This document shows positions 47,590 to 60,500 of a stretch of 64,000 bases of DNA, piece by piece. The stretch lies in contig OU342630.1 in NCBI GenBank assembly GCA_910589415.1, forward strand, positions 43,060,012-43,124,011. Reading direction: 5' to 3'. Each line of letters opens with the position of its first letter. Position 1 is the stretch's first letter. Both the position numbers and the translations under genes were made by a program. The stretch comes from Malachius bipustulatus (Eukaryota; Arthropoda; Insecta; Coleoptera; Melyridae). The notes below the pieces were generated by a model, which was not told the DNA's origin, ran no database searches, and saw nothing but the letters and a program-made list of their open reading frames with translations.

Positions 47590-48555
47590 CTGCCTATAGG
47601 TAGTGCGAAAAGTGAAAAAAAAAAAAATTATATATCTAGTGCGCGAAATTGAACTTTGGTGCTTGAGAATGAGAGATTCTTTATCGAAGCGAGATCCGAG
47701 ACAACAAATAATCCTAAAGCACCATAATTTTGGTATGTTCGAGATGAATACCACATTTTTAGACATCTTTATTGAAATAAGCGAAAAAATGGAAATATCA
47801 CCGTGCACGAAATAGTTTTCGCTCTAGTGCAAGAAATATACTTCGCGCAAGCTGCCGAGTAGACAACAACAATGTGCAATTATTTGAGGGTTGCTAAGAA
47901 ATCATTTGAAGCTTACATAACTTGACATTTCACAAAATATAAAATCACAAAACGTCAAAATTTATTTCTTGAAACACGACCGGATTACATTCACATAAAT
48001 CATTGCATGATATTGTTTGAAAATCATGCTTAAGCCACTTGTAGATATGAGTGTCAATTTTTCATACTTTCCACAGTAAGTACGAGTGTTAAAAGTAAAC
48101 ATCATAAAAACAATTGTTTTGAAATTTGAAAATCTCACATTTCCTAAAATATAAAATTCCCAAATGTTAAAAATTATTACACCTTAAAATATAACCGGAC
48201 TACCTTCGTTACATACCATGTTGGCTGAATGATACTAGGTACCTATACATATGATTCATTGAGTGGAGAGTGATAAAAGATTTGAACACTGTAAACGTAA
48301 AAAGAGAAGGCGAGAGATATTCCAATAGGATTAAGTACTTGCCAGCGATGTTGTCTAACCTGTCAATTTTTTATTAATTTTCAAGTTGCAAGTTGTTGTC
48401 GCTTCGCTAATTTCTCTATCAATATAACAACATGCAGATTCTCCAGCCTCACGTAGACTCCAGTCGGTCTCTGTGGACCAAAATATGGATTTTTTAAATT
48501 TTTTTGCAAATTCAAATACAGAATCTAATGGCTATAATTTAAAATTATTTCGGAC
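47590..48555. other. Unassigned AT-rich sequence
   Basis: No gene or repeat is recognised; a pair of opposite-strand open frames near 47580-47815 are mutual shadows. Confidence 0.35.
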
Positions 48556-48559
48556 TATA

Positions 48560-48969
48560 CAGAGTGTCTCATACAATAGTGGCATATCAAAGTTACATAG
48601 TACAATGGTACATAAACATTTGTACTATCTTTTTTTTTTAGCGACGCGTTGAGAAATCTGAGATACTTTTTCAGATTTTTATCACCCTGTATAAACATTT
48701 CCTGTACATCACAGAATGTAGTACATAAAAAGTTAAGCTGGGAACATGTAAGCAGTTTTCCCCGATCTTGGCCGTTTTCGTTATACAGGGCCATGAACTT
48801 AAAAAAATGCGATTTTCTTTTATTCATAACTCGTACCTTAACTTCTCAATTTATCAACCAATTATAAAACTCAGTCTTGTTTTTTCTTCTAAGACAATCT
48901 AAAAATGCAATAACATTGGAGTAATGCATTAAAAACAAACATAACTTTAATATGTCATATTGGACACTG
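48560..48969. mobile_element. CAGGGTGTCC-type foldback, left arm shortened
   Basis: Ends CAGAGTGTCTC at 48560 and GGACACTGT up to 48969. The long right part is the inverted counterpart of the left arm at 24691-25000 (shared ATGTAAGCAGTTTTCC/complement and CTAAGACAATCTAAAAATG). Only a short left arm is present. Confidence 0.75.
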
Positions 48970-48971
48970 TA

Positions 48972-49640
48972 TACTCCAAAAAAATTTAAATTATGGCAAT
49001 TGTGATTTCGTACTTGATTTGCAAAAATTTTTGTGAGCTGGGACACCGTGTATAGCCATCTTATCCTGAGTATTTCTACATACCTAGTATTATGATCCAA
49101 TAAGGTAGAGAATTGTTAGATGTTCCTGTGAAAAAGATACTCAAAACACACTACTTGTCTGAGCTGCACAGTTCGTTTTCGCTTTTTTGCATGCAAGATT
49201 TCATACTCATGCTTTAAACATTCATTATATTATCACTGTTTGGTTTAAGGTCCTTAGAGTCCCTCTCAGACGAATGAAGACAAAATATAGTTCAACAAAG
49301 GAAAATGGTTGTTATACCCACCCTTACATGGAAAATCAGGCCAGAAATTGCAAAATTTCTTACTGAAAATTTACCCTGTGTGTCTTATGAAATGATTCTA
49401 CAGTCAAACAATCGTATCCATTTTCAAATTCTTTAGAATTTTTACATAAAAAAAATTATCAACTCTTCAAGGATACCCTGAATGTAAGGCATTACGTTTT
49501 CAATTTTAATGCCTACTAAATCATACTACTGAGATCTCTAAGAACATAAATAGCTCTTCGTAATAAATCACCTTAGTTGACTAGAATGTTAAAAAATTCA
49601 AAAATTATTAAAATATCCATCTGTTATTATATTCAACGTC
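48972..49640. other. Unassigned sequence
   Basis: GGGACACCGTGTATAGC near 49044 is a decayed terminus. There is nothing else to support. Confidence 0.35.
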
Positions 49641-49644
49641 TATC

Positions 49645-49915
49645 AATCACTTGAAATAAATGTTTGACATTACCTTTAACCTGCTGGCTTTTAAGGGAAT
49701 CCCATTTGAAATTGAACCACACTGATCGAAGCCAGACCCCAAACAGGAGGTCGAGGATCCGCCTGCGAATTCCGGCCATTCTATAATGAAACACAGACTG
49801 TTTGCCATGCAAATTTCAGCAGCTTCGAATTCCCTGTTTGCACATATTGAGCCACATATGAGGCATCCGTTTGTGTGAATTGTTCCCTGAAACTTTGTTT
49901 GCGCTGTCAAAGATT
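49645..49915 (-). CDS. Candidate cysteine-rich exon (unknown gene)
   Basis: The minus-strand frame is open for 87 residues from an ATG at 49910. It includes NGCLICGSICANREF, ICMANSLCFII, STSCLGSGFDQCG and SNGIPLKAS, with nine cysteines. Codon usage and base composition look more gene-like than the surroundings and no transposon matches. Read on the minus strand, a TTTGACAG acceptor-like site sits near the start and a donor-like AAAG|GTAATG near the end (about 49672), so an internal exon is possible. No family is recognised, no partner exon was found, and the function is unknown. Confidence 0.25.
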
Positions 49916-49919
49916 GCTT

Positions 49920-51840
49920 GCGTGCTTTGAAGATTATATTAAAATGGGTCCTGATGAATTTGTTAATTGATCCACTTCCTGAGTTAATTCATAAAATTTA
50001 TTGTCAAAAAATACTAGGTATTATAGGTAAGTACTAGTTAATTTTCAAACATTTCAAGTTAAATGCTCTAAAAGTATGTTATATGGTTGTATTTAAGAGT
50101 TATTTTATAGTTTGAATATTTTTAAATATAAAAATTCGCTCAATGAAAATGTAAGTTAATTGAAAAATATCAGTCTTCCCCGAACTTATGAAAATGGTGA
50201 ATTATTGAAAATTAAAGTTCTTATTGTTAACAATCATATACGTAATATAAAATTTGTGAAATGTTTCCTCAGTATACAGGTATTTCAAATACCGTAGCTG
50301 AAATACTACATTTAATAAATTATTATTACGCGGTAATTTTTCTTTAACTTTATTAATTCGGCAACTTTATAAACCGAGGATAAAACTCAGAATTTTCGAA
50401 CTTAATATTAGGAACCCTCGAACTTGTTCAAAATTGATATATGTATAGAATCTATAAGTAAAATGAATCCATTGATCAGATATCCAGGTAAAATTTATGT
50501 GATAATACTGCAGGATTAAATATACAAAAAAAGAATTAAATAAAACGTTTAAGAGCAGGGTGGTAATAGAACTTTCTTCAACAATCTATCACGTACAGAA
50601 AAATATTAAACTCTAAGGGAAAAAAAAACTAAGGGGAAACGTAGATTTCCCCCTTATTATTCTCTAACCTGTCTTGTAAAAATTACATTACTGTAGTTTT
50701 GCTGTGTCTCTGTAATTCTGTAATATTGAATGTGATAGCTTACTGTAAGAAGTGTAAGATCTGCAAGATTATATTAATATAATATTACATCAGTTAGAGA
50801 AAGGGATCTGATTTTTTTTAATTAACCGCGCCTCCTGCAAAATAATTTAAACCTATTAACAGGGTTTTATTTTTGTATTTTGAGTATAATAAAAAAATTC
50901 TTAATAATGGACCAAAAGTAATAATTGCCTGTTTAAAAATGGAAAATAGAACAAATATTTTAGATACAAATTTCCAAATTATTTTTGACATAAATGATCA
51001 ATCATCATTTTGGATCTATTATTATTGGACATTAATAAAATATTGACCCACAATTACCTAATTATAATCACTCACCTTACCTACATAAAAACGCTAAAAA
51101 ATTCTTCATTGTCATATAAATACCTGACACACAAATCAAAATAATCACACGTCCAAGTTCGTGTTGCGGGATGGCGATTTTAAATTATCTTAGACTCTTA
51201 GTCACCAATTGTCACTAACTCAACTTTTTTTTTTATTGCAGCGAAAATGAGAATAAAAACTATACCGTTATTTGAGATCTGCACATTTCTGCTAGAATCA
51301 ATCATAAGTACCTACTTACATATTTTAAAAATTAGAAAAGGTAAAATACTGTTCGCAACTCAATTGAAAATTCTCATTAAATATGTACCTACCTACATCT
51401 GTGATGGAAATTACGCAAACATATTTTCGTAAGAGCAAACTTATTTGTTAAAAATAATTAGAACTCCAGACTGATTGAAACAACTTATGATTTCACATTA
51501 AAAAAAAAACATTTTTAGGAATATATTTAAAATAATCTAATAATTTATACTTATAATTCTTGCGACCACAAAGTTTCAGTACGTTTTATTAACAATTAGT
51601 CTCGTATATTATGCTTCAATAAGTTGGTGCTCAAAACGATTGAAATAAGATAATTCTGCGAAACTAAAATTAATTTTCTTTTTATACTTTATCAGAAGAA
51701 TTTTGGAAATTTCCGAGTTTGAAAAAGATTCTAAATTCACGAATCAATTCTTCCTAAAAAATTTATGCCGGTTCGTAAATAAATATCCTCTTTAATAAAC
51801 CGGTTCAGTGAACGACACTGGTGACTGAGAAACGAGAAGA
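49920..51840. other. Very AT-rich sequence
   Basis: No coding or repeat feature is recognised. AGCAGGGTGGTAATAG near 50554 is a weak element-end lookalike. Confidence 0.35.
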
Positions 51841-51854
51841 CTACTCGGTACATT

Positions 51855-52030
51855 CGCATACGCGACGGCGGCGGCGGCGGTGGCACACGTTGACCGGAAG
51901 TGCAGAGCGTCGACTGGCCTCCGTCGGTACCGCGGCTCCGACGACGGCTGAGCTGTCATGCGCCGCCCCATACCGCGGCGCCGCACCGGCACCGGCCACT
52001 GCCTCACGGAAAGTGCAGCCTGAAGGAATT
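51855..52030. promoter_or_regulatory. CpG-rich island, possible promoter or first exon
   Basis: About 170 bases of very GC- and CpG-rich sequence (GCG repeats at about 51864-51882; CGCGGCGCCGC near 51976) stand alone in an AT-rich region. Initiator-like TCAGT lies just before it (51806). All six frames are partly open, so coding potential cannot be judged. A transcription start or 5' untranslated exon of a host gene is the simplest reading; the strand is unknown. Confidence 0.35.
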
Positions 52031-52034
52031 GAGA

Positions 52035-52455
52035 TTGAGGTGCATTTCGGGTTATATGGATGAGCTAAATCAGTAAAGACGTAAATCTGGGTAGTAGTGT
52101 ACATGGGAATTTCCTATCTAAGAGATTATTGATTTTCATTCTCTGGGTTGGTAACCTGGGAAATCACTAAATAGTAGCTAAAGAAACTCACCCCAATTAA
52201 CACGCGTTTATCGTTACACGGGGGAATGTTGTCGTGCAACTGACGAAATTTTATCACATTTTATAATCACACATTTCATAATATGTGTCAATTATTATTA
52301 TGTTAAAAAGATAGGTATGAGTCCAGAAAATCAAGCAGCTTTCGAAAACAATTTGAAGGAGCTTCTTAGGCTATAAGTTACAAAATCTAGGTGGAGTTCT
52401 TTTGCATAATTAAGTTGTATATGTGACGGTGAAAGTGTTTACTTAGCTAGTTTAT
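52035..52455. other. Unassigned sequence
   Basis: Nothing recognised. Confidence 0.4.
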
Positions 52456-52459
52456 TATA

Positions 52460-53102
52460 CAGGGTGTCCCGTATCGTTATGTTCAAAATTTTTGAGCATA
52501 CAGTAGGCTTAATTTTGAGCCCAAAAAACCCAAAAGTGACAGGTCTATCTTTATTCGTTACGAAGTTACAGGCCTAAGAAAATTATGACTAGTAAATAAC
52601 AAGATTCAACTTTGTAAGCCACACAAATTGCCACACATGAGTAAACGTCACCGAAATTAACATAACATTAGTAGAGGTTCCCCTGCTCATACGAAATGGC
52701 ATTAGGATTCAAATGGATGCGGCACCAGCATATTTCGGAATTGGTGTTTGTAACTAAAAACCAGAGAGAAATTATTATTTGATCGTATTCAGCAAGTTGG
52801 CCAAGAGATAGGTACGCGAAAAAAGACGAGAAAACTGTTACTTCTGCAATAATAGGCCTCCGAGCTTGTATTCAGCAAGGAATAGGACATTTTTAACACA
52901 TGATAAATTAAAGATACAGTCAATAAAATAAGTTTTATGTGGTTTTCAAAGTTAAATCTGCGGTATTTACTAGACATTATTTTCTTAGGCCTGTAACTTT
53001 GTAACGAATGCAAATAGACCTGCCACTTTTAGGTTTTTTAGGCTTAGAAATAAGCCTACTATATGATCATAAAATTTGAACATAACGATACGGGACACCC
53101 TG
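52460..53102. mobile_element. CAGGGTGTCCCGTATCG foldback (643 bp)
   Basis: CAGGGTGTCCCGTATCGTTA from 52460 is mirrored by the complement ending at 53102, with TA outside. Arms of over 150 bases match, for example GTTACAGGCCTAAGAAAAT and its complement. The loop is not coding. A fragment with the same terminus may be at 44267-44283. Confidence 0.9.
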
Positions 53103-53129
53103 TAGAGTAGCTGGATATAGTATCCAAAC

Positions 53130-54670
53130 TATCCAAACGTCTGGTTATTTTGATGGAAACTCATCTTTCAACTAAAATAACTAGGACTATTGGTTGGTTT
53201 CTATACTATCCAGCTAGTTTACAAACTATACAACATTTACCACCAAAGTACAAACCAGAAGACATTTACACAAATTAACCGGAGTTTTTGGCTAATTGCA
53301 AAGTCAATATTCCTAGTAATACCTACATAATAACAAACTTGCTGGTTAGTAGTTATATAAACTAACAACAACAATAATTATAAATAAACCATTTTCCATT
53401 GGTTAATGAGTGTAGGCGATTAATTTTATCGAATTGGAACTGTTCACCATGTCCCTAAACAGCTGTAAACAGCCTCAACCAATTTGATATAATGCAAAGT
53501 AGCAATGTATAAAGTTGGAAAATGTCAAGACAGAAACTGAAATAACATTATGAAGCGCCGCAGGAAAATTTTCGGTAACTGGTTCAAGTCAAGGTTAGGT
53601 GCGCTGCTAGTACAAAAAGAGTTTCACAAATAAAAAGTGTAAGTGTCTTGGTTCTGGACATACGTGTAACAGCAAGTGCCACAACAGTGCAAGTTGCTCC
53701 AATAAATAATAAGTAATATGTGGATTCAATATTTTGAGTTTCTGTTTTGTTTTGTCGTTTAACCTTCGGAGCGTGTAATGAAAATGATCTATTTAGCGCC
53801 ACGCCTCTCATAATTGACTTTTCGTTTTCGATAGGCAACAGCCTACCCAACGACGTCTATTAATTCTAGCCCGATGTACTACTTACAGCGACTCGCTTCA
53901 AAGTGTACAAATTTTTCCAGCCCGCTAACGAATACTTTATAGCCCTAGGACCGACAGATTTTCTCAGTATAGTTGTTGTTATCAGTATGACGATAACGGC
54001 AGGTGAGAGCTACACTGCTCGAAAGAAAACACGCAATTAAGAGCTTCTCAAATTGAAATCACGATACAAATTTGAATTTTAAGCAAGTCGAAGCAAGCTA
54101 AAACAAAAGAGTTTACCTAATTAACGGCGGTTGATAATTTTGCATTCAAGCTTTCAGTGTTTTAACACGATCACGCTAAAAAATACCGTGCAGGTCTCGG
54201 TTGTATCGAAGCCCATTTTAGCTCTTATGAAAACTTTCCTCGCTACGTTCGGGACAACTTCATATTTGCTGAAATGGGTTTGGTTCCCCCCTTACACTTC
54301 ATTTTGCACCAAGAATTATTTTACTTTCCTAAACTAAATTAACTAAGGATGATTGGTTAGTATGTAAACTAACCAATCCTTCTACAGGTATAATACAACA
54401 TACTAACCAACAAGTTGTTTTTTATGACATAAACTGTAGTATGTTGTAATACATTGTATTACTAGGAATATTGAGTTTACAATATTTCCAAATACTGTGG
54501 ATTGTTTGTAAACCAGCCAAAAACACCGGTTATTTTTTTGTAATTGTCTTCTGATTTTACTTTGGGGGCAAATCTTGTATAGTTTGTAAACTAGTTGGAT
54601 AGTATAGAAACCAACTAATAGTTATTTTAGTTGAAAGATGAGTTTCCATCGAAATAACCAGACGTTTAGA
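53130..54670. repeat. 1.5-kb inverted-repeat structure, unknown type
   Basis: Arms of about 250 bases at 53130-53375 and 54395-54670 are inverted (AAACGTCTGGTTATTTTGAT... against ATCGAAATAACCAGACGTTT), with about 1 kb between. The ends lack CAGGGTG, but the arms lie directly beside CAGGGTG-type termini on both sides (53096-53102 and 54680). A minus-strand frame at 53584-53850 in the middle has a hydrophobic stretch (YYLLFIGATCTVVALAV) but is not identified. Confidence 0.7.
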
Positions 54671-54679
54671 CAATTTGTA

Positions 54680-54765
54680 CAGGGTATCCCATCGTATAGA
54701 ATTATCGCGAAAAAAGATATGTCTAATTGAGACTTTTATATGAAAATTATATACGTGGATTACTG
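54680..54765 (+). repeat. Solo element end, copy A
   Basis: CAGGGTATCCCATCGTATAG begins here. The same start occurs at 55075 in the same orientation. Confidence 0.65.
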
Positions 54766-55074
54766 TACAATAAACCAACAATAACATGGTGTAATAATTT
54801 TTGGTAAATTATTATTGTGCGACTTTCGATTTTCGACATCGATTTTAAATCAAAATACTAATCGTACCTATCTCTATGATTTTTCATACACTTGTAGAAA
54901 AAATGTCTTCTATAACAAACAGTAATTTGTTAATCGATATCGTTAACCATAATTGAGTAATTTGACATCAAATTTTATGGTTAACATCATAAACCCGTCA
55001 CTACAGCAATAATTTACAACAACTTTAAGTTACACAGCCACATGCTGTGATACAAAACTAGCTTAGATGTTATA

Positions 55075-55135
55075 CAGGGTTTCCCATCGTATAGAATTCT
55101 GGCGAAAATAACACTTTATAATTAAATTAGAGTAT
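55075..55135 (+). repeat. Solo element end, copy B
   Basis: CAGGGTTTCCCATCGTATAG, a direct repeat of the end at 54680, 395 bases downstream. Neither has a matching right arm nearby. Confidence 0.65.
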
Positions 55136-55139
55136 TTTA

Positions 55140-55938
55140 TTCGCGACACATTCGATACTACTATAGTTCTGTATAGTAGACCACTCAAAAAATCACCTTG
55201 TATAATCACAACCAATTTAATAGGCTTGCCATCCAGTGGTCTTACAGTCCAGAACTTTTCGACAATGTCCTTTTCACTCATTAAATCATGTTAATCAGGA
55301 GCACTGTAGTCCATATCCGAAGTCGGTCTAGCGGAAAACGCAAGCTTTGTGTGGTAATTGTAGCCTTCTCCAGGTGTTAATGTTGTTATAATTCAGGTGT
55401 CTGTCACAGCCGCAGACCCTGCCGCCGCCTCTGGGTCTGACGTGTTGTTCCAAGATAATCACTACATTATTTGTTATATCGAGCTACGGAACGCGAGAGT
55501 CCATGCTTGGGGATTGTATTGTCACTCTTGGTTGCGAAATCAGTCGTAAGTATTTAATTAATTTACACGAGACTTATTTGGACTTAGGGGGTATTAATGA
55601 GAGGTTGTATGGAGATTTAAGAGAATGTTTGCATGGGTTCAAGATGAGACGATAACTAATTTAGGGAACGCTTTTGGTAATTGATTTTGTATAAAAAGTG
55701 GTTTCAATATTTGAAGTTTCCGATTCGGATTCATTATTTTAGCATATTTAAGCAAATATGAGCTTGATAAAGTAGGTGGCCTCTTTAAGTGTTTTTATAA
55801 TGTTAACACTTGAGGTTAAAATAACTTTAAAATTTAGGAGGAGGAGCACTTGTAAACCCCTTTTACTCATGAGTAAATATAAATTTCTTTCAACGGAAGC
55901 TAGCTGCAAGCTGCAAAATAATTAAATAAATGAGATAT
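55140..55938. other. Unassigned sequence
   Basis: No gene or repeat is recognised; a moderately GC-rich patch is at 55395-55520. Confidence 0.35.
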
Positions 55939-55940
55939 AT

Positions 55941-56093
55941 GCCCGTATACACAAACGATAATTTCCTAAATAATAATAATTACGTAATCAATTATCCCCA
56001 TCTCATTCTATTGCAAAAAAACTGCATATCTCCATCTCACTCATTTAATTAATTACGTAATTATTTAGGAAATTATCGTTTGTGAATACGGGC
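55941..56093. mobile_element. Second copy of the GCCCGTATTCACAAACG MITE (153 bp)
   Basis: The ends read GCCCGTATACACAAACGATA and its near complement, and the interior shares ACTGCATATCTCCATCTCA with 38237-38382. The arms here are longer and better preserved (about 40 bases). Confidence 0.88.
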
Positions 56094-56194
56094 AATAGTC
56101 CAGTAAATAAGCCGGATACTGTCTGTGGAAAAGTGATGAAAAAGCAGCTATTTTAAAAGTTCTTTTTTTCCTGGATACATTAGACCTTCAAGAA

Positions 56195-56890
56195 CACTAT
56201 CTCGAAAAATGAGAAAATTAGGGTAATTTCCTCCCTCCAAAAGCTCCCCAAATAATATAAGTCATAAAAAGTTATGAAAAAAAAATTTCACCTCGGAAAG
56301 CGTTTCTCGAGGGTTCTCGCGGCCGCTGATTATGAATCTGCGGTCTAAAAGCAAGAAAGGGTAGCTCCGATCCCTCAAAACTACCCCAAATGGTAACAAT
56401 GATAAAAAAGTAAAAAATTCAAAATTCCACCTAAAGAAATCCTTTTTCGGATGTTTTCAGGGTGCGCTGATTTCGAATCAGAGGTCCAAAAGCAAGTGAG
56501 AGTGTTCCCATCTTTTCAAAACCACACCAAGAAGTGGCAGTAATACAAAAATGTTTTACATAATATTTTTTTGTAATACTACCACCTATTGGGGAGGTTT
56601 TTAGAGTTGGAACCACCCTTACTTGCTTTTAGACTTTGTATTCATGGTAAGCTACCTCGAAAACCCCAGAGAGACTATTTCCGAGGCGAAATATTAATTT
56701 CTTGTATCACTGCCATTTTTTGGGACGATTTTGAGGGGTTGGAACCAGCCTCACTTGGTCTTATACCATCGATTCGTAATCAGCGACCCGAGAGACGATT
56801 TCCGAGGTAAAAATTTGAATTTTTTTTATTTTAGTATTTGGGGTACTTTGGGAAGGAGGAAGCTACCATAATTTTTCCATTTTTGTAGGT
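56195..56890. repeat. Palindromic satellite: two units and their mirror images
   Basis: A unit of about 130-136 bases (with CACCTCGGAAA, GCTGATTNNGAATC, TCTAAAAGCAAG and CCCTCAAAAC words) occurs twice forward, at about 56285-56420 and 56420-56560, and twice reversed, at about 56590-56705 and 56710-56820. Flanks also mirror: TTCCTCCCTCC near 56228 against GGAAGGAGGAAG near 56852. The whole structure is a foldback of about 690 bases built from tandem monomers. Confidence 0.75.
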
Positions 56891-56894
56891 AATT

Positions 56895-57395
56895 CAGGGG
56901 TTAGTGGCGATCAATGTTCCTGAATGTCTAAGAAATCCATAAAAAAAAAGAATTTAAAAAATCGGTGCTGTTCTACCACTTTCCCAGATGCAGTATTTTC
57001 CGACTTATTTACTGGACCAATAGACGAACACAGGATGTGGCGTTCTCATATTTTATTTTTGATAAATGTAGATCTGTTCCTCCGATTACCACGAAAATAC
57101 TTCATGATTTCATATGATATTGGTACTTACTATCTATCTATTCAGGGGTCTTCGACCACTTTATGTTTCTAGTCAGATGGTGCTCTTTTCTTGAATCTAT
57201 CTACTGGGCGAATCTTCGCGCTTTGGCACATTGGCATAAAATGAATGCAATCTGAATATTATCCCGCAATTGCCGATTTATACAAAATAGGTCACACAAC
57301 AACTTTGAACTATTGTAGAAAATCATTCATGCCAATCACCATCGTGTTAGGTTATGAAGTTTGCGATGTTATTTGAGTTTCAATTTGACAGCGGC
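56895..57395. other. Unassigned sequence
   Basis: The open frame at 56924-57172 is not recognised. Confidence 0.35.
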
Positions 57396-57545
57396 TTAAA
57401 AAAGGCGTTTCTGGAAGCCAGAAAACCGTAATATCGCCACAGGTAATAATTGAAAATTTCTATTGGTTTCTGCAGAATATCATCAATACTTATAACGTGC
57501 TGTATTTGGAGTGCACCAAATGCTGATCACCCTGAATGCAATTAT
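57396..57545 (-). repeat. Right-end fragment of the 63182-63745 type
   Basis: TCTGCAGAATATCATCAATA and GTATTTGGAGTGCACC...GATCACCCTG correspond to the right arm of the foldback at 63182-63745. No left arm is seen. Confidence 0.55.
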
Positions 57546-57549
57546 TGTA

Positions 57550-60500
57550 CCTTTTTTGTTTAATATTATCTATTATACATACTTATTGTATTAATTTTAT
57601 GTTTTGTTTATTTTTCTAATCCTTTCTAGAAAATCTATTTAACATACTTAATAATAATTATTCTTGTCTTATCTAAGGTTTATTACTACCCATAAAAAAC
57701 AAGAAATAAGTTTAGAATAAAAATGCGTGCTGGATATACGTTTTAGAAGATTTCGCGCAGATTTACGTAAACAAATAAAAGCTTTCCAGCAAAAGAGCCT
57801 ATTCGTCAAACTTTAGTAGAATAACCGAGGACGGTAACGTCCAGATCACTACCTAAATCTCACATAAATGGAATATGAACCAGAGAAAACCAGAAATGGA
57901 TGAAGGGTGGCTAAATAAAATTCGGGTTTTTCCGCTAGACGTGTTAGCATTTTAAGTACGTGTTTATTGTCGAAGAGCGGTTAATCCTGTTTTATTTGTT
58001 GCTATTGCGAAATGTGTGAAATCGGCCCTGGTTCCGATACGTGCCATCCCAGCACGATTTTACAGCTTTATATTTCAGCACGTTTCGCAAACGACCAGCT
58101 ACCCTTGTGTTTATTTTCCGAATACCTACATTGCGAGCCTCGGAATATAACCCAGTCCGTCAAAATTGTGAATGTTACCATGTAAATTCAGTGTAAATTC
58201 ATTTAGCACGTTTGCTATTAATTAGAAAAAAAGACATGACAGACTGGTGTATTACAGTTTACTCATATAGCCATGAACTTTGTAGTGCATCTGGAAGTTG
58301 ATAGTATTTTGTAGAACAAAATGGAAAAAATATAATAACCATTAAAATAGAGTATTTCCAGTGTTTGTTTGCAACCTTCAATTTGCTAAATCTCATCATA
58401 TTCTCCCTCTAGGTCAGAATGGGAAGCAGCAATTTGGAAATTTCTTGTTTCACATGATTTGTCATTGCTAAGGCGAGTCTCAAAAAGTGGCGACCCTTTA
58501 TAAGATTTGGCAGTTTGAAATCTTATTTTCAATATTTAGTTTTTCAAAAACAAAAATTGTACCATTAAGCATGTAGTCTGTTTTCATTAGAAATTATTGT
58601 ATAAGTAGTCTTATAAACGTATACTTACTTGTTTATTAATTCTTTGTAGGAATATATCTTGCAATTCGGCAATAGCAACTCGAGCAGCAATAGCAGTAGT
58701 AGCTTTCGTGTCTATTGTCTGGCAGCTACTTTTTGAAAATTTTTCAAATAATTTTCTATTTATTCTCACTCTCGAGATATTCGATTGCTTATTTTTTAAC
58801 ATCAAATAATCAGAAACAATAATTTATTATTTTAAAGAAAATGTACGTAAAAAAGTCAGTTAAATGGAAGAAAATCTGCATAAGAAATCCTTCGACCCGC
58901 TTCCTTTCAGACATAGTTGAGGGTACAGAATCGAAGCTCTGCTTTACCAATTTTGAGAATTACAACCGATAAGTGGATACTCCGCTTATCGAGACTGCAC
59001 AATGATAACGGACTGGTTTTCAGGGTAATGTTCGTGTCGTAAAATAGACAGTATGTGTCAGCTTTTCAGGTCCGAAGCGACCCGTTCCCTTATCGCTTTC
59101 TACGCAAGTGGTGACAAAAGAGTTGGAAATTTCATTACGGGTTCTTTCTCGGTTTAAATTCCGTCGCGGGGAAGTTTAACCTCAGCCAACGGCTCGGCAA
59201 CTCTGAATTACGAGATGAGACCGACAAGGCAGTCCTTTGGGTCTTTCTTCGGGTGTGTGACGGGGACTGGTCCGCGTTCTTATACAAACTACCCTCGACA
59301 ATATTTTATAAAACGCACCTTCCTTACAGGCATAAAAAATGTATACTTGAACAACAATTTTGTGTGACATTATTATTTATTGCTTGTAATTTGCTACAAT
59401 TTACCGGAAGGCAAAGGATAACATGCTGCTGAAAAAATAACCAGGCTGTCACAGTGGGCTGTTTAAAAAAAGTGTTTCATTGTATTAAAGAAGTGAAATT
59501 CATAATCATATTTTTTTGCATCGAATATTGGAATATATTTTAAGTGGACATAGTAAAAAATAATGCAACAAAAAAATTAACATTTTGGAATACAAACCTG
59601 ATTTCAATTTGTTGGTTAAGTATTATATTTTTTGTGATGCTTGGTTGACTAGGTAGAATAATCGTTTAAGAGTCATGGCATGATACTAAACTCACCTCTG
59701 GTCAGGTTGTGTTTTTCACATCAAGTTTTACATAATAATAAATAATACATTTGAGAGAGTTATTTCAACAGTTATTCAACATAATCATCATAGCAGGGAT
59801 GATTGATACTTTTAAGAAAACTTTATTTTATATTTGTGAAAAGTTTAAAGTAAAGAATCTGGATGTTGATTTTTATAAGAAAAATAAAATCAATACATAT
59901 ACCTACTATACGAGAGTATTATTTATAGGACTTTTATATTTTTAATGCTTCCCGACCTCAGATAGAAGCTTTTCAATACATATGCGTGAAAGCCACTTTC
60001 AAATTTGACTGATTGTTTGTATAGACCGTGTTGATCGAACATCATGCAACATTGATGAAGAGCTTTAAAGCATGTTCGAATGGCCCTATAAATCAACTTC
60101 GCCCTTTGGTGAAACCCGAGATGGAAACCACACTCACCCTCAGCTGAAACATGCTTTGTTGCGGCCCAGAAGAATGTCGCTCTTAATTTCACGTTGGCGC
60201 GAGGTGTTAAGATCTGAAAAATGATATCAGGGAGGGCGGAAAATAAGGCAACGAACCGCAAGATGTAATCGTGTCATATTTTAGAGGGCGCACTTTGCCG
60301 CTTGTCGGATTGATTCTCCTAATTTGTTAAATAAATTGAAGCAGCTGTAACGTTCAGAATTTGCCTACGCACCTGTGATGCGCCCAGTTATAACAGATCC
60401 GTATTTATTAACGTTTTCCAAATAAATTATCGCCGATTCGTTATTAAAACCTGACTGGGGATGATTGAGGTGATGGATGTTGGGAACAGCTTCCATTGTT

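Noticed and set aside
53584..53850. Membrane protein of 88 residues
   Set aside because: There is a hydrophobic stretch, but the frame lies in the loop of an inverted-repeat structure and has no recognised family.
59923..60261. 112-residue protein on the minus strand
   Set aside because: No motifs and no exon signals; most likely chance in a GC-balanced area.
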